Origin: an uncultured Alphaproteobacteria bacterium
Lineage (GTDB): Bacteria; Pseudomonadota; Alphaproteobacteria; Rhodobacterales; Rhodobacteraceae
Direction of reading: 5' to 3'
Assembly: GCA_902524655.1 (NCBI GenBank)
Contig: CABZEG010000001.1
Coordinates: 1-64,000, forward strand
DNA: 64,000 bases
Shown here: one piece after another, positions 43,779-55,445 of the stretch
Layout of the letters: every line of letters starts with the position of its first letter
Numbering within the stretch: the stretch's first letter is position 1
Made by a program: the position numbers and the translations under genes
The notes under the pieces: generated by a model
Database searches by the model: none
The model's input: the letters and a program-made list of their open reading frames with translations, nothing else
Told to the model about the DNA's origin: nothing

Positions 43779-45020
43779 ATGAAATTTAAAACTCTCGGAT
43801 GCCGACTGAACACGTTTGAAACTGAAACGATCAAGTCAATAACAGAAAAGTTAGATTTTAAAAATCTTACTTTCGTTAATACCTGCTCAGTTACAAAAGA
43901 AGCAGCTAAAAATAGCAAGAAGTATGTTCGTCAGCTAAAAAAATCATCTCCAAACAACAGAGTTGTTGTTTCGGGATGTGATGCGCATATCGACAAAGAA
44001 ACTTACATAAATATGCCTGAAGTTGATGTGGTTGTTGGAAATGACGTTAAGATCGATGAAGCAATTTGGAGAGACATAGTAAAAAGTGGGCAGTCAGGTT
44101 TTTTTGGAAATTCAAAGGGCAAGTTAAGACAAGCAAAAACAAAAATTCTTCCCAATTTTACAAAAAGATCAAGAGCCTATTTAGAAATACAAAATGGATG
44201 CGACCACTCTTGTACTTTTTGCATAATTCCTCAAGGAAGAGGTCCTTCAAAATCAGTTGCTACTAAAACAATTTTAGAGAAAATCGGTAATCTTGTTGAT
44301 CAGGGATTCAAAGAAATTGTATTAACGGGCGTCGATATCACGAGTTGGGGCTTAGATCTAGCTGGCAATGAAAAACTTGGTGATTTAGTGATCAGGATCT
44401 TGGATGAAATTCCTAGATTACCTCGCCTAAGGCTATCATCATTAGATGTTAGTGAAATGGATGATAGTCTCCTACATGTTTTTAAAACCAATAAACGGAT
44501 GATGCCACATCTCCACCTTTCTTTGCAATCAGGTAACAACCTCATACTAAAAAGAATGAAAAGAAGACATTCCAGAGAGCAAGCAATTGATTTATGCAGA
44601 AACCTAAAGGCTGCCAGACCAGAGTTGACATTCGGTGCGGACCTAATTGCAGGCTTTCCTACAGAAAGCGATATAATGTTTTTAGATACTATTAAACTTG
44701 TAAATGAGTGCGATATCAGCTGGCTTCACATTTTTCCTTACTCTATACGTCCAAACACCCCAGCGAGTCGCATGCCACAAGTTAATAAGCATGAAATATC
44801 CAAGCGTTCGAAGGCCCTAAGAGATCTAGCTCAGCAAAAAAAAATACAGCATTTTGCAAAACTAAAAGAAAAGACGCTTTCAGTTCTGATGGAGTCTGAA
44901 TTCAAGGGACGGGCTGAAGATTTCACTGAAATTACAACGAGCACCCCGCTCAAAACAGGCGAAATTTATGCACTAAAAGTGTATAATTACAGTTCTGACA
45001 GCCTTATAGCAAAAGACTAG
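43779..45020 (+). CDS. mtaB: tRNA (N6-threonylcarbamoyladenosine) methylthiotransferase MtaB-like
   Basis: MKFKTLGCRLNTFETE, radical-SAM CDHSCTFCIIPQGRG, HLHLSLQSGNNLILKRMKRRH. Confidence 0.92.
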   Translation: MKFKTLGCRLNTFETETIKSITEKLDFKNLTFVNTCSVTKEAAKNSKKYVRQLKKSSPNNRVVVSGCDAHIDKETYINMPEVDVVVGNDVKIDEAIWRDIVKSGQSGFFGNSKGKLRQAKTKILPNFTKRSRAYLEIQNGCDHSCTFCIIPQGRGPSKSVATKTILEKIGNLVDQGFKEIVLTGVDITSWGLDLAGNEKLGDLVIRILDEIPRLPRLRLSSLDVSEMDDSLLHVFKTNKRMMPHLHLSLQSGNNLILKRMKRRHSREQAIDLCRNLKAARPELTFGADLIAGFPTESDIMFLDTIKLVNECDISWLHIFPYSIRPNTPASRMPQVNKHEISKRSKALRDLAQQKKIQHFAKLKEKTLSVLMESEFKGRAEDFTEITTSTPLKTGEIYALKVYNYSSDSLIAKD

Positions 45021-46492
45021 AGCGATAGGCAAAGGTATTTCATCTCCAGATACTCCTCAATTCCATGATGCGATCCTTCACGACCAAGACCAGACTGCTT
45101 AACTCCTCCAAAGGGAGCCACTTCTGTAGAAATTAATCCCGTATTTATGCCTACCATACCGTATTCCAAAGCTTCTGCTACTTTCCAAACGCGCTTAAGA
45201 TCTGAGGCATAAAAGTACGAGGCAAGACCGAATATCGTATTATTAGCTTGTTCTATAACATCGTCTTCATCATTAAATCGGAATAAAGGTGCAACAGGCC
45301 CAAAAGTTTCTTCTTCCGCAATTAACATCGACTTATCAACATTAGTTAATACCGTTGGTTCAAAAAACGTGCCGCCAATGCCGTGTCTCTTTCCACCGCA
45401 TTGAGCTATGGCACCTTTATCTAAGGCATCTTTGATATGCGCCTCAACCTTTTTGAGGGCTTCGTAAGTGATCAAGGGACCTAGGGTACTAGATGTAGCA
45501 AAACCATCTCCTACCACCATCTTTGAAACGGCCTCTTCCAGCTTCTTAGAAAATATATCATACACTCCATCTTGAACATAAATGCGATTTGCACATACAC
45601 ATGTCTGACCATTATTTCTAAATTTAGAAATTATTGCTCCTTCAACTGCCTTATCAATATCTGCGTCATCAAATACAATGAATGGAGCATTACCACCCAA
45701 CTCCATCGACATCTTTAAAACTTGGTCTGCTCCTTGTTTTAACAGTTTTTTCCCAACTTCTGTTGATCCAGTAAAAGTTAGTTTTCGAATTTTATCATTT
45801 GAGCATAGTTCTTTGCCTATTTCGACCGGATCAGAAGTAGTTAGAACAGAGAACACTCCTTTTGGAATTCCAGCTTCTTCTGCAAGGTCGCAAAGTGCCA
45901 AAGCGGATAATGGAGTGTCTTCTGGAGCTTTTGCTACAAAACAACAACCAGCAGCCAGTGCTGGGCCCAATTTTCTAGTAATCATCGCATTAGGAAAATT
46001 CCAAGGCGTTATAGCAGCGACAACACCCACTGGCTGCTTCAGCACAATTATTCTTTTATCCTCTTGGTGTCCGGGAATGGTTTCTCCGTAAATTCTTTTT
46101 CCTTCTTCGGCAAACCACTCAATAAAACTTGCTCCATAAGTAATTTCTCCCTTTGCTTCTGCCAACGGTTTTCCCATTTCAGCGGTAAGAATTGCAGCTA
46201 GATCATCGGCATTTTCTAACATTAGTTTGCAGAACTTATTTAGAATTATGCTTCTCTCTTTCGCGGTCTTTTTACTCCAACTAGGGAAAGCTTCGTACGC
46301 AGCATCAATTGCAATTCGAGCATCGTTAACATCTAAATCGGGAACAGTTACCAGTAAATTTCCATTAGAGGGATTAACCACTTCAAAAGTTTTTTCACTT
46401 TTTGCATCTACCCAAGCACCGTTAATGTATGCTTTATTTTTAAGAAGGTTTTTGTTTTTTAGCATAACACTGAGATTTGTTTGATCTAACAT
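45017..46492 (-). CDS. gabD: NAD(P)-dependent succinate-semialdehyde dehydrogenase-like
   Basis: TPWNFPNAMITRKLGPALAAGC, FTGSTEVGKKLL, MELGGNAPFIVFDDADID, NNGQTCVCANRIYVQ. Confidence 0.9.
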   Translation of the reverse strand: MLDQTNLSVMLKNKNLLKNKAYINGAWVDAKSEKTFEVVNPSNGNLLVTVPDLDVNDARIAIDAAYEAFPSWSKKTAKERSIILNKFCKLMLENADDLAAILTAEMGKPLAEAKGEITYGASFIEWFAEEGKRIYGETIPGHQEDKRIIVLKQPVGVVAAITPWNFPNAMITRKLGPALAAGCCFVAKAPEDTPLSALALCDLAEEAGIPKGVFSVLTTSDPVEIGKELCSNDKIRKLTFTGSTEVGKKLLKQGADQVLKMSMELGGNAPFIVFDDADIDKAVEGAIISKFRNNGQTCVCANRIYVQDGVYDIFSKKLEEAVSKMVVGDGFATSSTLGPLITYEALKKVEAHIKDALDKGAIAQCGGKRHGIGGTFFEPTVLTNVDKSMLIAEEETFGPVAPLFRFNDEDDVIEQANNTIFGLASYFYASDLKRVWKVAEALEYGMVGINTGLISTEVAPFGGVKQSGLGREGSHHGIEEYLEMKYLCLSL

Positions 46493-46551
46493 CTTAACGA
46501 TTCCATTTTCAATTTGTTCCTACTGTCATATAATCACTAAGTTATACAACA

Positions 46552-47010
46552 TTACAAGTCCCTAGTTTGTCTTAAAGCTTCTGATAAGACCATCACACAA
46601 CTAACTACCACATTTAAAGACCGTCCTCTGCCTGGCATCTCTATGGTAACAGCGTCGTCCACCGATTCGTGAACATATTCAGGTACTCCGGTGCTTTCTC
46701 TACCTAGCATTAGTCGATCATTTTTCTGAAATCTAAAATCTAAATAATTTTTTTTACTTTTCGTTGTCAGAAGAATCACTCTTGAACTCGGCTTTTCCTC
46801 TTGTTGCTGTTTCTTAAATGATTGATAATCAATGAACGTCCTAAAGTCCGCATGGCTAATATAGTCCATTGCGGCCCTCTTCAATTTCCTTTCAGAAAAA
46901 GCAAATCCGCATGGCTCAATTATGTCCAATGGTACATTAAGGCAAGCAGAAACCCTGAGAAGTGCTCCTAAATTTTGAGGTATATCTGGTTGAAAAATAG
47001 AAATTCTCAT
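46552..47010 (-). CDS. trmL: tRNA (cytidine(34)-2'-O)-methyltransferase
   Basis: MRISIFQPDIPQNLGALLRVSACLNVPLDIIEPCGF; LGRESTGVPEYVHE; internal start. Confidence 0.92.
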   Translation of the reverse strand: MRISIFQPDIPQNLGALLRVSACLNVPLDIIEPCGFAFSERKLKRAAMDYISHADFRTFIDYQSFKKQQQEEKPSSRVILLTTKSKKNYLDFRFQKNDRLMLGRESTGVPEYVHESVDDAVTIEMPGRGRSLNVVVSCVMVLSEALRQTRDL

Positions 47011-47134
47011 ATATACACTATACATAAATTTAAAAATACAGTGCGTCTTAAAGTCCAATAGACAATTTATTGAAAAATATTAAATTAAGGTATATAAGCG
47101 CTATGGAAAACTGGGAAATAGATACGGAATTTAC

Positions 47135-47695
47135 ATGGAAGACAACAAAGAGAATAAAAAGGGCAGTAGGCGTGATTTTCTTTATATTTCAACCGGTGCT
47201 GTTGGGGCAATAACGGTTGGAGCGGCAACATGGCCTCTAATAAACCAAATGAATCCTTCAGCTGATGTAGCGGCCTTGTCATCTATAGAGGTAGATGTGA
47301 ATGATTTAGAGCCAGGATCACAGTTAACGGTGAAGTGGTTGGGAAAACCAGTTTTTATCAGAAGGCGTACAGAAGAAGAGATTTCCGCTGCAAGAGAGGT
47401 GAAATTGGAAGACTTGCCTGATAAGAGCGCACAAAACGCTAATCTTAAAGACGGCGATGCATCGGATAAGTTCAGGACGCTTGATGAAAACGGTGAGTGG
47501 CTGGTGATGATGGGAGTGTGTACGCATCTGGGATGCGTCCCACTTGGCGATGCAGGAGATTTTGGGGGATGGTTTTGCCCCTGTCACGGATCTCATTATG
47601 ACACTGCTGGTAGAATTAGAAGAGGACCGGCTCCCACAAATTTACCTATCCCTGTTGCATCGTTGTCCGATGACGGAATATTAAAACTAGGTTAA
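47135..47695 (+). CDS. petA: ubiquinol-cytochrome c reductase Rieske iron-sulfur subunit
   Basis: [10 protein letters not shown] ... [23 protein letters not shown]. Confidence 0.96.
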   Translation: MEDNKENKKGSRRDFLYISTGAVGAITVGAATWPLINQMNPSADVAALSSIEVDVNDLEPGSQLTVKWLGKPVFIRRRTEEEISAAREVKLEDLPDKSAQNANLKDGDASDKFRTLDENGEWLVMMGVCTHLGCVPLGDAGDFGGWFCPCHGSHYDTAGRIRRGPAPTNLPIPVASLSDDGILKLG

Positions 47696-47713
47696 GAGAC
47701 AAAGGAAAGAAAA

Positions 47714-49069
47714 ATGGGCGGCATACCACACGATAAATATGAACCAAAAAAAGGATTTGAAACTTGGTTGGATAATAGACTACCTGTCGGAAGACTTGTT
47801 TATGACACCTTAATGATTCCAACTCCAAAGAATTTGAACTGGATGTGGATATGGGGGATAGTACTAACCTTTTGTCTAGTCCTTCAAATAATCACCGGTA
47901 TTATCTTAGTTATGCATTACACTCCACATGTAGATCATGCCTTTGACAGCGTTGAGCACATAATGCGTGATGTGAACGGTGGATGGGCCATTAGGTACAT
48001 TCACGCGAATGGTGCTTCACTGTTTTTTATAGCGGTGTACATGCACATATTTCGAGGATTATATTACGGTTCCTACAAGGAACCTCGCGAAGTAACCTGG
48101 ATAATAGGAATGCTAATTTATTTGGCAATGATGGCAACAGCCTTCATGGGCTACGTTCTTCCTTGGGGTCAAATGTCTTTTTGGGGAGCTACAGTTATCA
48201 CGGGCTTATTTGGAGCTATTCCATTTGTGGGAGAGTCACTCCAGACTTGGTTGCTAGGAGGTCCAGCAGTAGACAACGCAACTTTAACGCGATTTTTCAG
48301 CCTACATTACTTGCTACCATTTGTTATCCTTGGATTAGTTGCTACACATATATGGGCTTTTCATACTACTGGAAATAATAACCCAACCGGAGTAGAAGTT
48401 AGACGCGGATCCAAAGAGGAAGCAGAGAAAGACACCCTTCCATTTTTTCCTTATTTTGTCATGAAAGACCTTGTTGCACTTGCGATTATTTTGGCAATTT
48501 TCGCTGCTATCGTGGGGTTTATTCCAAATTATCTTGGGCACCCAGATAACTACATTGAAGCTGATCCTCTTGTAACACCAGCCCACATTGTTCCGGAATG
48601 GTACTTTTTACCTTTCTATGCAATTCTTCGTGCTTTCACTGCTGATGTGTGGATTGTTCAATTCACTTCATTCATATCAGGGGGAATAATCGACGCAAAA
48701 TTTTTTGGAGTTCTCGCTATGTTCGGTGCGATTGCAGTTATGGCGCTTGCGCCATGGCTTGACACGTCTTCTGTTCGATCTGGAAGATATCGACCTCAAT
48801 TCAAGTGGTGGTTTGCGTTATTAGTTTTAGATTTTTTTGTTCTGACCTGGGTAGGTGCAAAACCCGCCGAGCAACCTTATTCCACAATATCACTTATCGG
48901 ATCCAGCTATTGGTTTGCTTACTTTTTAATAATACTTCCCTTACTAGGGATCACCGAAACCCCAGATGAGCAACCCAACACAATTGAGGAAGATTGGAAC
49001 AAGAAATTGGAGAAAAGTGAAAAAAAGGAAAGTTCACCTAACGGAGGTGTGTATGAACCTGCAGAGTAA
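47714..49069 (+). CDS. petB: cytochrome b
   Basis: Heme-ligand helices, [35 protein letters not shown]. Confidence 0.96.
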   Translation: MGGIPHDKYEPKKGFETWLDNRLPVGRLVYDTLMIPTPKNLNWMWIWGIVLTFCLVLQIITGIILVMHYTPHVDHAFDSVEHIMRDVNGGWAIRYIHANGASLFFIAVYMHIFRGLYYGSYKEPREVTWIIGMLIYLAMMATAFMGYVLPWGQMSFWGATVITGLFGAIPFVGESLQTWLLGGPAVDNATLTRFFSLHYLLPFVILGLVATHIWAFHTTGNNNPTGVEVRRGSKEEAEKDTLPFFPYFVMKDLVALAIILAIFAAIVGFIPNYLGHPDNYIEADPLVTPAHIVPEWYFLPFYAILRAFTADVWIVQFTSFISGGIIDAKFFGVLAMFGAIAVMALAPWLDTSSVRSGRYRPQFKWWFALLVLDFFVLTWVGAKPAEQPYSTISLIGSSYWFAYFLIILPLLGITETPDEQPNTIEEDWNKKLEKSEKKESSPNGGVYEPAE

Positions 49070-49811
49070 CACGTTCATAAAGGGCGCTATTTGTAACTTT
49101 GTCCTAGTAGCTCAGCTAACCTTTATAGGTCAGGCCTATTCCGCTGGACCAGTTGGAAAGATAGATAACGTCGATTTTTCATTTGAAGGAGTCTTTGGAA
49201 CATATGATAAAAAGCAATTACAGCGTGGGCTTCAAGTCTTCACTGAGGTATGCGCAGGGTGTCATGGACTAACACATGTAGCATATCGTAATCTAGGTGA
49301 TAAGGGAGGACCTGAACTACCTCCTGAGCAAGTCAAAGCATATGCTGCTCAGTTTGATGTTTATGACCCTGACATTGATGACGATAGAAGTGCAGTGCCT
49401 TCTGATTACTTTAGCGGATCAATGGTAGAAAACGCTCCCAATTTAAGCCTTATGGCTAAAGCGCGCGTGGGAGGGGCAGAATATATCGTATCGCTTTTGA
49501 AAAGTTATACTGAAGAAGAGAAAGAACAAGCCGGCTCTGTTTTATATGGCAACAAATTGTATCCTGGTGGATGGATTGCTATGTCTCAGCCTCTTTGGGG
49601 TGACGATGTAGAATATATGGATGGGACTGAGGCTACCCTCCAGCAAGAAGCTGAAGATGTAGCGGCATTTTTAATGTGGGCTGCAGAGCCAAAGTTGAAC
49701 GTGAGGAAGGAAACGGGCTTCAGGGCGGTACTACTCCTATTGCTTCTTTCTGTATTATTATATTTTACGAATAAAAAGCTTTGGGCGCCACACAAGTACA
49801 AAAAAGTTTAA
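49053..49811 (+). CDS. petC: cytochrome c1
   Basis: [21 protein letters not shown]-terminal [24 protein letters not shown]; internal ATG start. Confidence 0.94.
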   Translation: MNLQSNTFIKGAICNFVLVAQLTFIGQAYSAGPVGKIDNVDFSFEGVFGTYDKKQLQRGLQVFTEVCAGCHGLTHVAYRNLGDKGGPELPPEQVKAYAAQFDVYDPDIDDDRSAVPSDYFSGSMVENAPNLSLMAKARVGGAEYIVSLLKSYTEEEKEQAGSVLYGNKLYPGGWIAMSQPLWGDDVEYMDGTEATLQQEAEDVAAFLMWAAEPKLNVRKETGFRAVLLLLLLSVLLYFTNKKLWAPHKYKKV

Positions 49812-49889
49812 TTTAGTAGGCAGCAAGCTTTTTTCATCTATTATTGATTCATTTACTGACAAAAAATCTAAATAGAAAGATTGTTGGAG

Positions 49890-50990
49890 ATGTCGATTAA
49901 TTCATTTGGTCACTTGTTTAAAGTAACTACCTGGGGGGAAAGCCACGGTAGTGCGATTGGAGCAACAGTTGATGGGTGCCCGCCCGGCGTAGAACTTAGT
50001 GAAGCCGATATACAACCTTGGTTAGACAGAAGAAGGCCGGGCCAAAGCAAATTTACGACCCAAAGAAAAGAATTGGATAAGGTTAAGATACTCTCAGGAA
50101 CATTTGAAGGCGTAACCACAGGCACTCCAATTCAACTATTCATTGAAAATCAAGATCAACGATCAAAGGACTATAGTGAAATTGCAAATACATTTAGACC
50201 AGGTCACGCAGACCTTACATATCACCTTAAATATGGAATAAGAGACTACAGAGGAGGCGGAAGATCTTCAGCAAGAGAAACAGCATCCAGAGTAGCGGCT
50301 GGAGGAATAGCTAGAAAGATACTAGCAGATATCGCTCCAGACATAGAGATAACAGGCTATCTGATCCGAATTGGAAAATTGGAAATTGACAGAGAAAATT
50401 TTTCTGAAACTACAATTCAAGAAAATGACTTTTGGTGTCCTGACAAAACTATGGTTCCAAATTGGGAGAAATATATAAAAGAACTTCGTAAAAGTGGTAA
50501 TTCTGTTGGTGCAACGATTGAAATCATTGCTAAGGGCGTACCTGCAGGGCTGGGAGCGCCCTTATACGCAAAGATGGATTCAGATCTAGCAAGTGGTCTG
50601 ATGTCCATAAATGCCGTGAAAGGTGTTGAAATAGGTATTGGTATGCAAGCTGCTGAGATTGAAGGAATAGAAAATGCTGATGAAATCTTTTTGGATGACG
50701 AAAAAATATCTTTTACATCCAATAATGCGGGAGGTGTTTTGGGTGGTATAACTTCGGGTCAGGATATTGTTACAAGATTTGCTGTCAAGCCGACGTCATC
50801 GATTTTAAGCGAGAGAAAGTCAATTACAAAAGCAGGATCTTCAACCACAGTTTCGACCAAGGGAAGACATGACCCGTGTGTAGGAATAAGAGCAGTGCCA
50901 GTAGGAGAAGCTATGGTAGCATGTATTATTTTAGATCATTTTTTACTACATAGAGGCCAAATTGGGCCCAATTCTGCCACTATATTATAG
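49890..50990 (+). CDS. aroC: chorismate synthase
   Basis: [60 protein letters not shown]. Confidence 0.96.
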   Translation: MSINSFGHLFKVTTWGESHGSAIGATVDGCPPGVELSEADIQPWLDRRRPGQSKFTTQRKELDKVKILSGTFEGVTTGTPIQLFIENQDQRSKDYSEIANTFRPGHADLTYHLKYGIRDYRGGGRSSARETASRVAAGGIARKILADIAPDIEITGYLIRIGKLEIDRENFSETTIQENDFWCPDKTMVPNWEKYIKELRKSGNSVGATIEIIAKGVPAGLGAPLYAKMDSDLASGLMSINAVKGVEIGIGMQAAEIEGIENADEIFLDDEKISFTSNNAGGVLGGITSGQDIVTRFAVKPTSSILSERKSITKAGSSTTVSTKGRHDPCVGIRAVPVGEAMVACIILDHFLLHRGQIGPNSATIL

Positions 50991-50993
50991 CAA

Positions 50994-51719
50994 TCAGCAC
51001 TTTTTTAGATGTACGAAAATTTCCTGATTGCCTTTTTTTCCAGTGATATACGCTTTTCTGCACTTTACAAAATATAAACTACTCTTTTCCAAGGATTTAA
51101 GGAAATGACCAAGTATTTTCTGAGTGTCTGTCTCCTTTTTTACTACACCATTTTTTGAAATATTCTGTTTTCCAACTTCGAATTGAGGTTTATATAGTAA
51201 AATAATATCCCCTTCTTTTCTTGCAACAGATTCTATATCTTTAATAATTTTTGTTAATGAAATAAAGGCAACATCTACAACAACTAGGTCAAAGGAATCT
51301 TTCAGTCTTGATGAAATGTCTCTTATATCCGTTTGTTCTAATAAAGAAATCCGTGCTACATTTCTTAGATTTGAATGAAGCTGATCAGTTCCAACGTCAA
51401 CTGACGTAATTTTTTCTGCTCCCTCATAAAGCAGAACTTGTGTAAAGCCACCCGTTGACGAGCCTACATCCAAGGCCGTTTTCCCCTCAACCTTCACCTC
51501 AAAACTTTTTAGAACTTCAAACAATTTTTTTCCTGCTCGACTTACCCACTGCTGTTGTTCAACTATAGAAACACTTGACCCTGTTATAATTTCTTTTGCA
51601 GGTTTGTTACATATTTTTCCATTTAGTAAAACAGATCCTTCCTTTATCAGCTCCTGGGCCCTATTTCTTGATCCTGCCAGACCCAATTCCATAATATATT
51701 GATCTAATCTCATTTTCAT
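50994..51719 (-). CDS. tlyA: TlyA-family rRNA (cytidine-2'-O)-methyltransferase
   Basis: MRLDQYIMELGLAGSRNRAQELIKEGSVLLNG (S4-like), ALDVGSSTGGFTQVLL. Confidence 0.92.
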   Translation of the reverse strand: MKMRLDQYIMELGLAGSRNRAQELIKEGSVLLNGKICNKPAKEIITGSSVSIVEQQQWVSRAGKKLFEVLKSFEVKVEGKTALDVGSSTGGFTQVLLYEGAEKITSVDVGTDQLHSNLRNVARISLLEQTDIRDISSRLKDSFDLVVVDVAFISLTKIIKDIESVARKEGDIILLYKPQFEVGKQNISKNGVVKKETDTQKILGHFLKSLEKSSLYFVKCRKAYITGKKGNQEIFVHLKKC

Positions 51720-51789
51720 TTATCTAAAAGTACTTCGTATGCTATCTTATTGATAGCATTGTCTTTTAAAGATTAGAAAAATTGGAAAT

Positions 51790-52683
51790 ATGATGATAGG
51801 TCAGCAACAAAAAGATCAGGCAGAAAAATGGTTCAAAGATTTAAGAGATAAAATTTGCGAAGAGTTTGAAATATTAGAAGAAAACCACTTAAAATTGTCT
51901 TCCAAGAGTGATGTGGCTGCAAAAAAATTTGAGAGAAAGAGTACAATAAGAGAAACAGACGATAAAAAAGATGGTGGTGGCGGCGTCATGGCAACGCTTA
52001 AAGGTGGTCGAATATTTGAGAAAGTAGGCGTAAATGTTTCTGCAGTATATGGAAACCTTGCACCAGAAGCACAAAAGAGTATTACAGCTAGGAAAGCTAT
52101 CCCCGAGCTCAAAGATGACCCCAGATTCTGGGCCTCAGGCATCAGCCTTGTAGCGCATATGAGAAATCCGCATACACCTGCCATACACCTTAATACAAGA
52201 ATGTTTTGGACACCTCATGCGTGGTGGTTTGGAGGAGGAACCGACTTGAATCCGTCGATAGAAAATGACGACGACACAAATTTCTTTCATCAAATTCTGA
52301 AAAAGAAATGTGATAAGCATAATCAGAGTTACTACAAAAAGTTTAAGGAATGGGCTGATGAATATTTTTTTATACCACATAGAAAAGTTGCAAGAGGAGT
52401 CGGTGGAATATTTTTTGATGATCTCTGCACTGGTGACTGGGAAAAGGATTTTTCTTTCACCAGAGATGTTGGAGAAGCATTTATTGAAGCTTATATACCA
52501 ATAGTAAAAAAGCACTATCTGAAAGATTGGACGCCACAGGATAAGAAAATCCAAGAACAAAAGAGAGGTCTTTACGCTGAATTTAACTTAGTTTACGACA
52601 GAGGCACAAAGTTTGGCTTACAGACAGGACACAATATAGATGCAGTATTAATGAGCTTACCTCCAACAGCAGCGTGGGTTTAG
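51790..52683 (+). CDS. hemF: oxygen-dependent coproporphyrinogen III oxidase
   Basis: GGGGVMATLKGGRIFEKVGVN, WWFGGGTDLNPS, RKVARGVGGIFFDDL, EFNLVYDRGTKFGLQTG. Confidence 0.96.
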   Translation: MMIGQQQKDQAEKWFKDLRDKICEEFEILEENHLKLSSKSDVAAKKFERKSTIRETDDKKDGGGGVMATLKGGRIFEKVGVNVSAVYGNLAPEAQKSITARKAIPELKDDPRFWASGISLVAHMRNPHTPAIHLNTRMFWTPHAWWFGGGTDLNPSIENDDDTNFFHQILKKKCDKHNQSYYKKFKEWADEYFFIPHRKVARGVGGIFFDDLCTGDWEKDFSFTRDVGEAFIEAYIPIVKKHYLKDWTPQDKKIQEQKRGLYAEFNLVYDRGTKFGLQTGHNIDAVLMSLPPTAAWV

Positions 52684-53840
52684 CTAAGCAAACTTAGCAA
52701 CTTTTCCTTAGATGCTTTGAACCCAGAACCTATCCAAAATGTTTCCATTAGATTTATTTTTTCTTTAGTGGTGTTTAAGTTTTTTGTAAAAGGATGAACA
52801 TCTGAGAACTTTATCGGAAAAATTTTTCTAGATGCTTTCCTTATTTTCTCTATATCTTTGGCTGTTATAATAAATCCTTCTTTAACTGCTTTTATTATTA
52901 GCAAATCTATGCTGGCTTTTTCACCCAATTTGTACCCTAAATAATCAGGATTATGGTCCAGACCCAATAGATTATTTAATTGATTGAAATATTTTTTCTC
53001 TTTTTTTATCATAAGGGGGATCGAGGTCTTCATCTTGAGAGCTAATAATCTCCTTACCAAAGATGGTGTCAAATTAAACCTATTCTCCAATTTTTCTAAT
53101 TTATGGAGTGCGGATTGAGAGTAAATTCCGAACAATTTTTTATAAAGATCCACTTTATTCATGAGCTTCAAAGCAAAATATGGAGACCTAGCGAGAAGTA
53201 TTTTTCTAATCTCTGAAGCCACCCTTTCATAACTTAAGTCACTTATTCCATTTATATGCTTTTTGATAATCGGTAACTTGTTTGAAGCGACATTTTCATC
53301 TTTTAAATCTAAGACTGCAACAAACCGAAAAAATCTTAATATCCTTAAATAATCTTCTTTTATTCTAAACTCAGGATCACCTATAAAGTCTAACTTTATT
53401 TTATTTAAATCTTCTAAATTTCCTAATGGATCGATTATTTGCCCACTATAGGAACAATAAATAGCGTTAATAGTAAAGTCACGTCGTTTTGCATCCTCTT
53501 CAATATTTTCAACAAACTCAATATCAGCCGCCCTACCGAAAGTTCGGATGTCTTTCCTAAAAGATGTTATTTCGAAATTTCTTTTTTTATTTCTTACTGT
53601 CAAGCAACCGTACTTTAGTGCTCTATCATCAAACCTTATTTGGTTTAGATCAAAAATTTGTTTTAGTTGCTCAACGCTTAAAGAAGTGGTTAGGTCAATA
53701 TCTTTAAATTTTTTATACCCGATTAATAAATCCCTAACTGCTCCTCCAACAATATAACATTCCTTTCCTGATGAACTAAGTAGACGCATAAGTTCCTTTA
53801 GCTCTGAACCGAAAACCTTTTCTACATTCACTTTTTTCAT
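52680..53840 (-). CDS. CCA-adding enzyme / poly(A) polymerase family tRNA nucleotidyltransferase
   Basis: CYIVGGAVRDLLIGYKKFKDIDLTTS, RRDFTINAIYCSYSGQIIDPLGNLEDL, DYLRILRFFRF. Confidence 0.9.
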   Translation of the reverse strand: MKKVNVEKVFGSELKELMRLLSSSGKECYIVGGAVRDLLIGYKKFKDIDLTTSLSVEQLKQIFDLNQIRFDDRALKYGCLTVRNKKRNFEITSFRKDIRTFGRAADIEFVENIEEDAKRRDFTINAIYCSYSGQIIDPLGNLEDLNKIKLDFIGDPEFRIKEDYLRILRFFRFVAVLDLKDENVASNKLPIIKKHINGISDLSYERVASEIRKILLARSPYFALKLMNKVDLYKKLFGIYSQSALHKLEKLENRFNLTPSLVRRLLALKMKTSIPLMIKKEKKYFNQLNNLLGLDHNPDYLGYKLGEKASIDLLIIKAVKEGFIITAKDIEKIRKASRKIFPIKFSDVHPFTKNLNTTKEKINLMETFWIGSGFKASKEKLLSLLS

Positions 53841-53849
53841 ATTATATCT

Positions 53850-54485
53850 CTAACTTGAGAAAATTTTTGAAAAATTATAAAGAATTCTTGCTGTCGCACC
53901 CCAAATATAATACGGACCATAAGGAACCGCTAAAAATGATCTTTTCTCTCCATTCCAAGTAAAAGAATGCTCCGAATACCTGTTATTATCCAATAAAAAC
54001 TCAAGTGGCACTTTAAATACTTCAGACACCTCCTCTAAGCTATTTATTTGAATTTCATATCCACTTACAACTCCAATAAACGGAAATATCCTGAAACCAG
54101 TTATTGTTTCATGTGATGGTAAAGAGCCGATTAGAAATACATTTAGCGAGCTTAAACCAATTTCTTCAAAAGCTTCTCGTATCGCTGTAACGTCAAGACT
54201 TTTATCTTTATCATCAAACTTACCTCCTGGAAAAGAAATTTGCCCCGAATGCTTTTTCATATTCATTGAACGGCGCGTCAGAATAACTTGCCACATAGAA
54301 TTTTCATATTGTAATGGAACCAGGACTGAAGCGGGGTGTAAATTTATATTTGTTCTGTTTTTCTTAAGATGTAGATCAAAGGTGGTATCCGCTTTTCTCG
54401 TAAAATCATTATGATAGTCAGTAGGGTTGATAATACCTCTTATTTTTTCTATTACTTCTTCTTTTTTTGAAAAATCAACCTTCAT
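53850..54485 (-). CDS. NUDIX hydrolase (CoA pyrophosphatase-like)
   Basis: GGKFDDKDKSLDVTAIREAFEEIGL NUDIX box; start at internal Met MKVDFSKK. Confidence 0.88.
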   Translation of the reverse strand: MKVDFSKKEEVIEKIRGIINPTDYHNDFTRKADTTFDLHLKKNRTNINLHPASVLVPLQYENSMWQVILTRRSMNMKKHSGQISFPGGKFDDKDKSLDVTAIREAFEEIGLSSLNVFLIGSLPSHETITGFRIFPFIGVVSGYEIQINSLEEVSEVFKVPLEFLLDNNRYSEHSFTWNGEKRSFLAVPYGPYYIWGATARILYNFSKIFSS

Positions 54486-55368
54486 AGTAGTCAAGAATTT
54501 GTTTAAGTGAAAACTGAAATTTTCGTCCACAGAATTGGCAGTTTGCAGAAATTTTTTCCTTCTTATCATACATATCTTCTAGCTGCTCTTTTGGATATTT
54601 AGATAAAGTGTAGAGTAGTGTTTTTCGTTTACAAGAGCATCCAAATTTTATCTTTGTCTCTTTAAATACTGTTAATGCGTTGTGTTGGAAAATATTATCC
54701 AAGAATTGATATTGATTAAATTCTGCATTCATTGAATTTCTTATTTGTTCAGTTATTCTTTCCTTTAAAATATCCCAACTTTTGTCATCAATATATTTGT
54801 TATCATGCTCATCTGGCAGCGCTTGCAACATAAACCCAGAGGCAATCCAATTTCTTCCACTTTTTGCACTGTGCTTCTTTGTAATATTCAAGTCAAAGAA
54901 TGTTTTAATTTGTTCTGACTGAAAAAAATAATTTTCGGCTGATCTACTAAGACTGCCTTCAATAATTGGGGTTATGCCCTGATATGGCTCCATATTTTTC
55001 CCTTGATCAATAGTAATTGCGAATAATCCTGTATCGAGATTTAAATGCGTAGCTTCTTTGTCATAATCTGCATATGCTCTTATATTTGCAGGCTTTCCCT
55101 GATCCTTCGGGGCATAATAGTCTGTTGCCAACAACTTTATGCTTTCATTGCCTCTTATCTGTAATGAGAGTCTCCATCTTATTTTAATCATCTCTCCTAT
55201 TAAAACAGTAAGTAGTAGTGCTTCGAATAGGAGTTTACAAACTTTATCAGGGAAACGATGATGTTTTATTGTATCTAAAGCTAACTTCTCTATCCGTGCA
55301 AATCGACCTCTTAGATTTTTATCATCAATCTGGAATGGTAAAACTGAGTCTAAAAAATTGTTTTTCAT
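54475..55368 (-). CDS. hslO: Hsp33 redox chaperone
   Basis: C-terminal FGCSCKRKTLLYTL...ISANCQFCGRKFQF (CxC/CxxC) and Hsp33 N-terminal pattern. Confidence 0.9.
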   Translation of the reverse strand: MKNNFLDSVLPFQIDDKNLRGRFARIEKLALDTIKHHRFPDKVCKLLFEALLLTVLIGEMIKIRWRLSLQIRGNESIKLLATDYYAPKDQGKPANIRAYADYDKEATHLNLDTGLFAITIDQGKNMEPYQGITPIIEGSLSRSAENYFFQSEQIKTFFDLNITKKHSAKSGRNWIASGFMLQALPDEHDNKYIDDKSWDILKERITEQIRNSMNAEFNQYQFLDNIFQHNALTVFKETKIKFGCSCKRKTLLYTLSKYPKEQLEDMYDKKEKISANCQFCGRKFQFSLKQILDYYEG

Positions 55369-55445
55369 ATACTTCGTTTTTATTTAGTGGTTATTGATGT
55401 TTATTTAATATTAAATGCGAAAACAACAACAATCGGTAGTGAGCG

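Noticed and set aside
45678-46091. 137-aa plus-strand ORF
   Set aside because: Antisense within gabD-like gene.
51816-52560. Minus-strand ORFs of 61-141 aa
   Set aside because: Antisense to hemF, whose motifs are clear.
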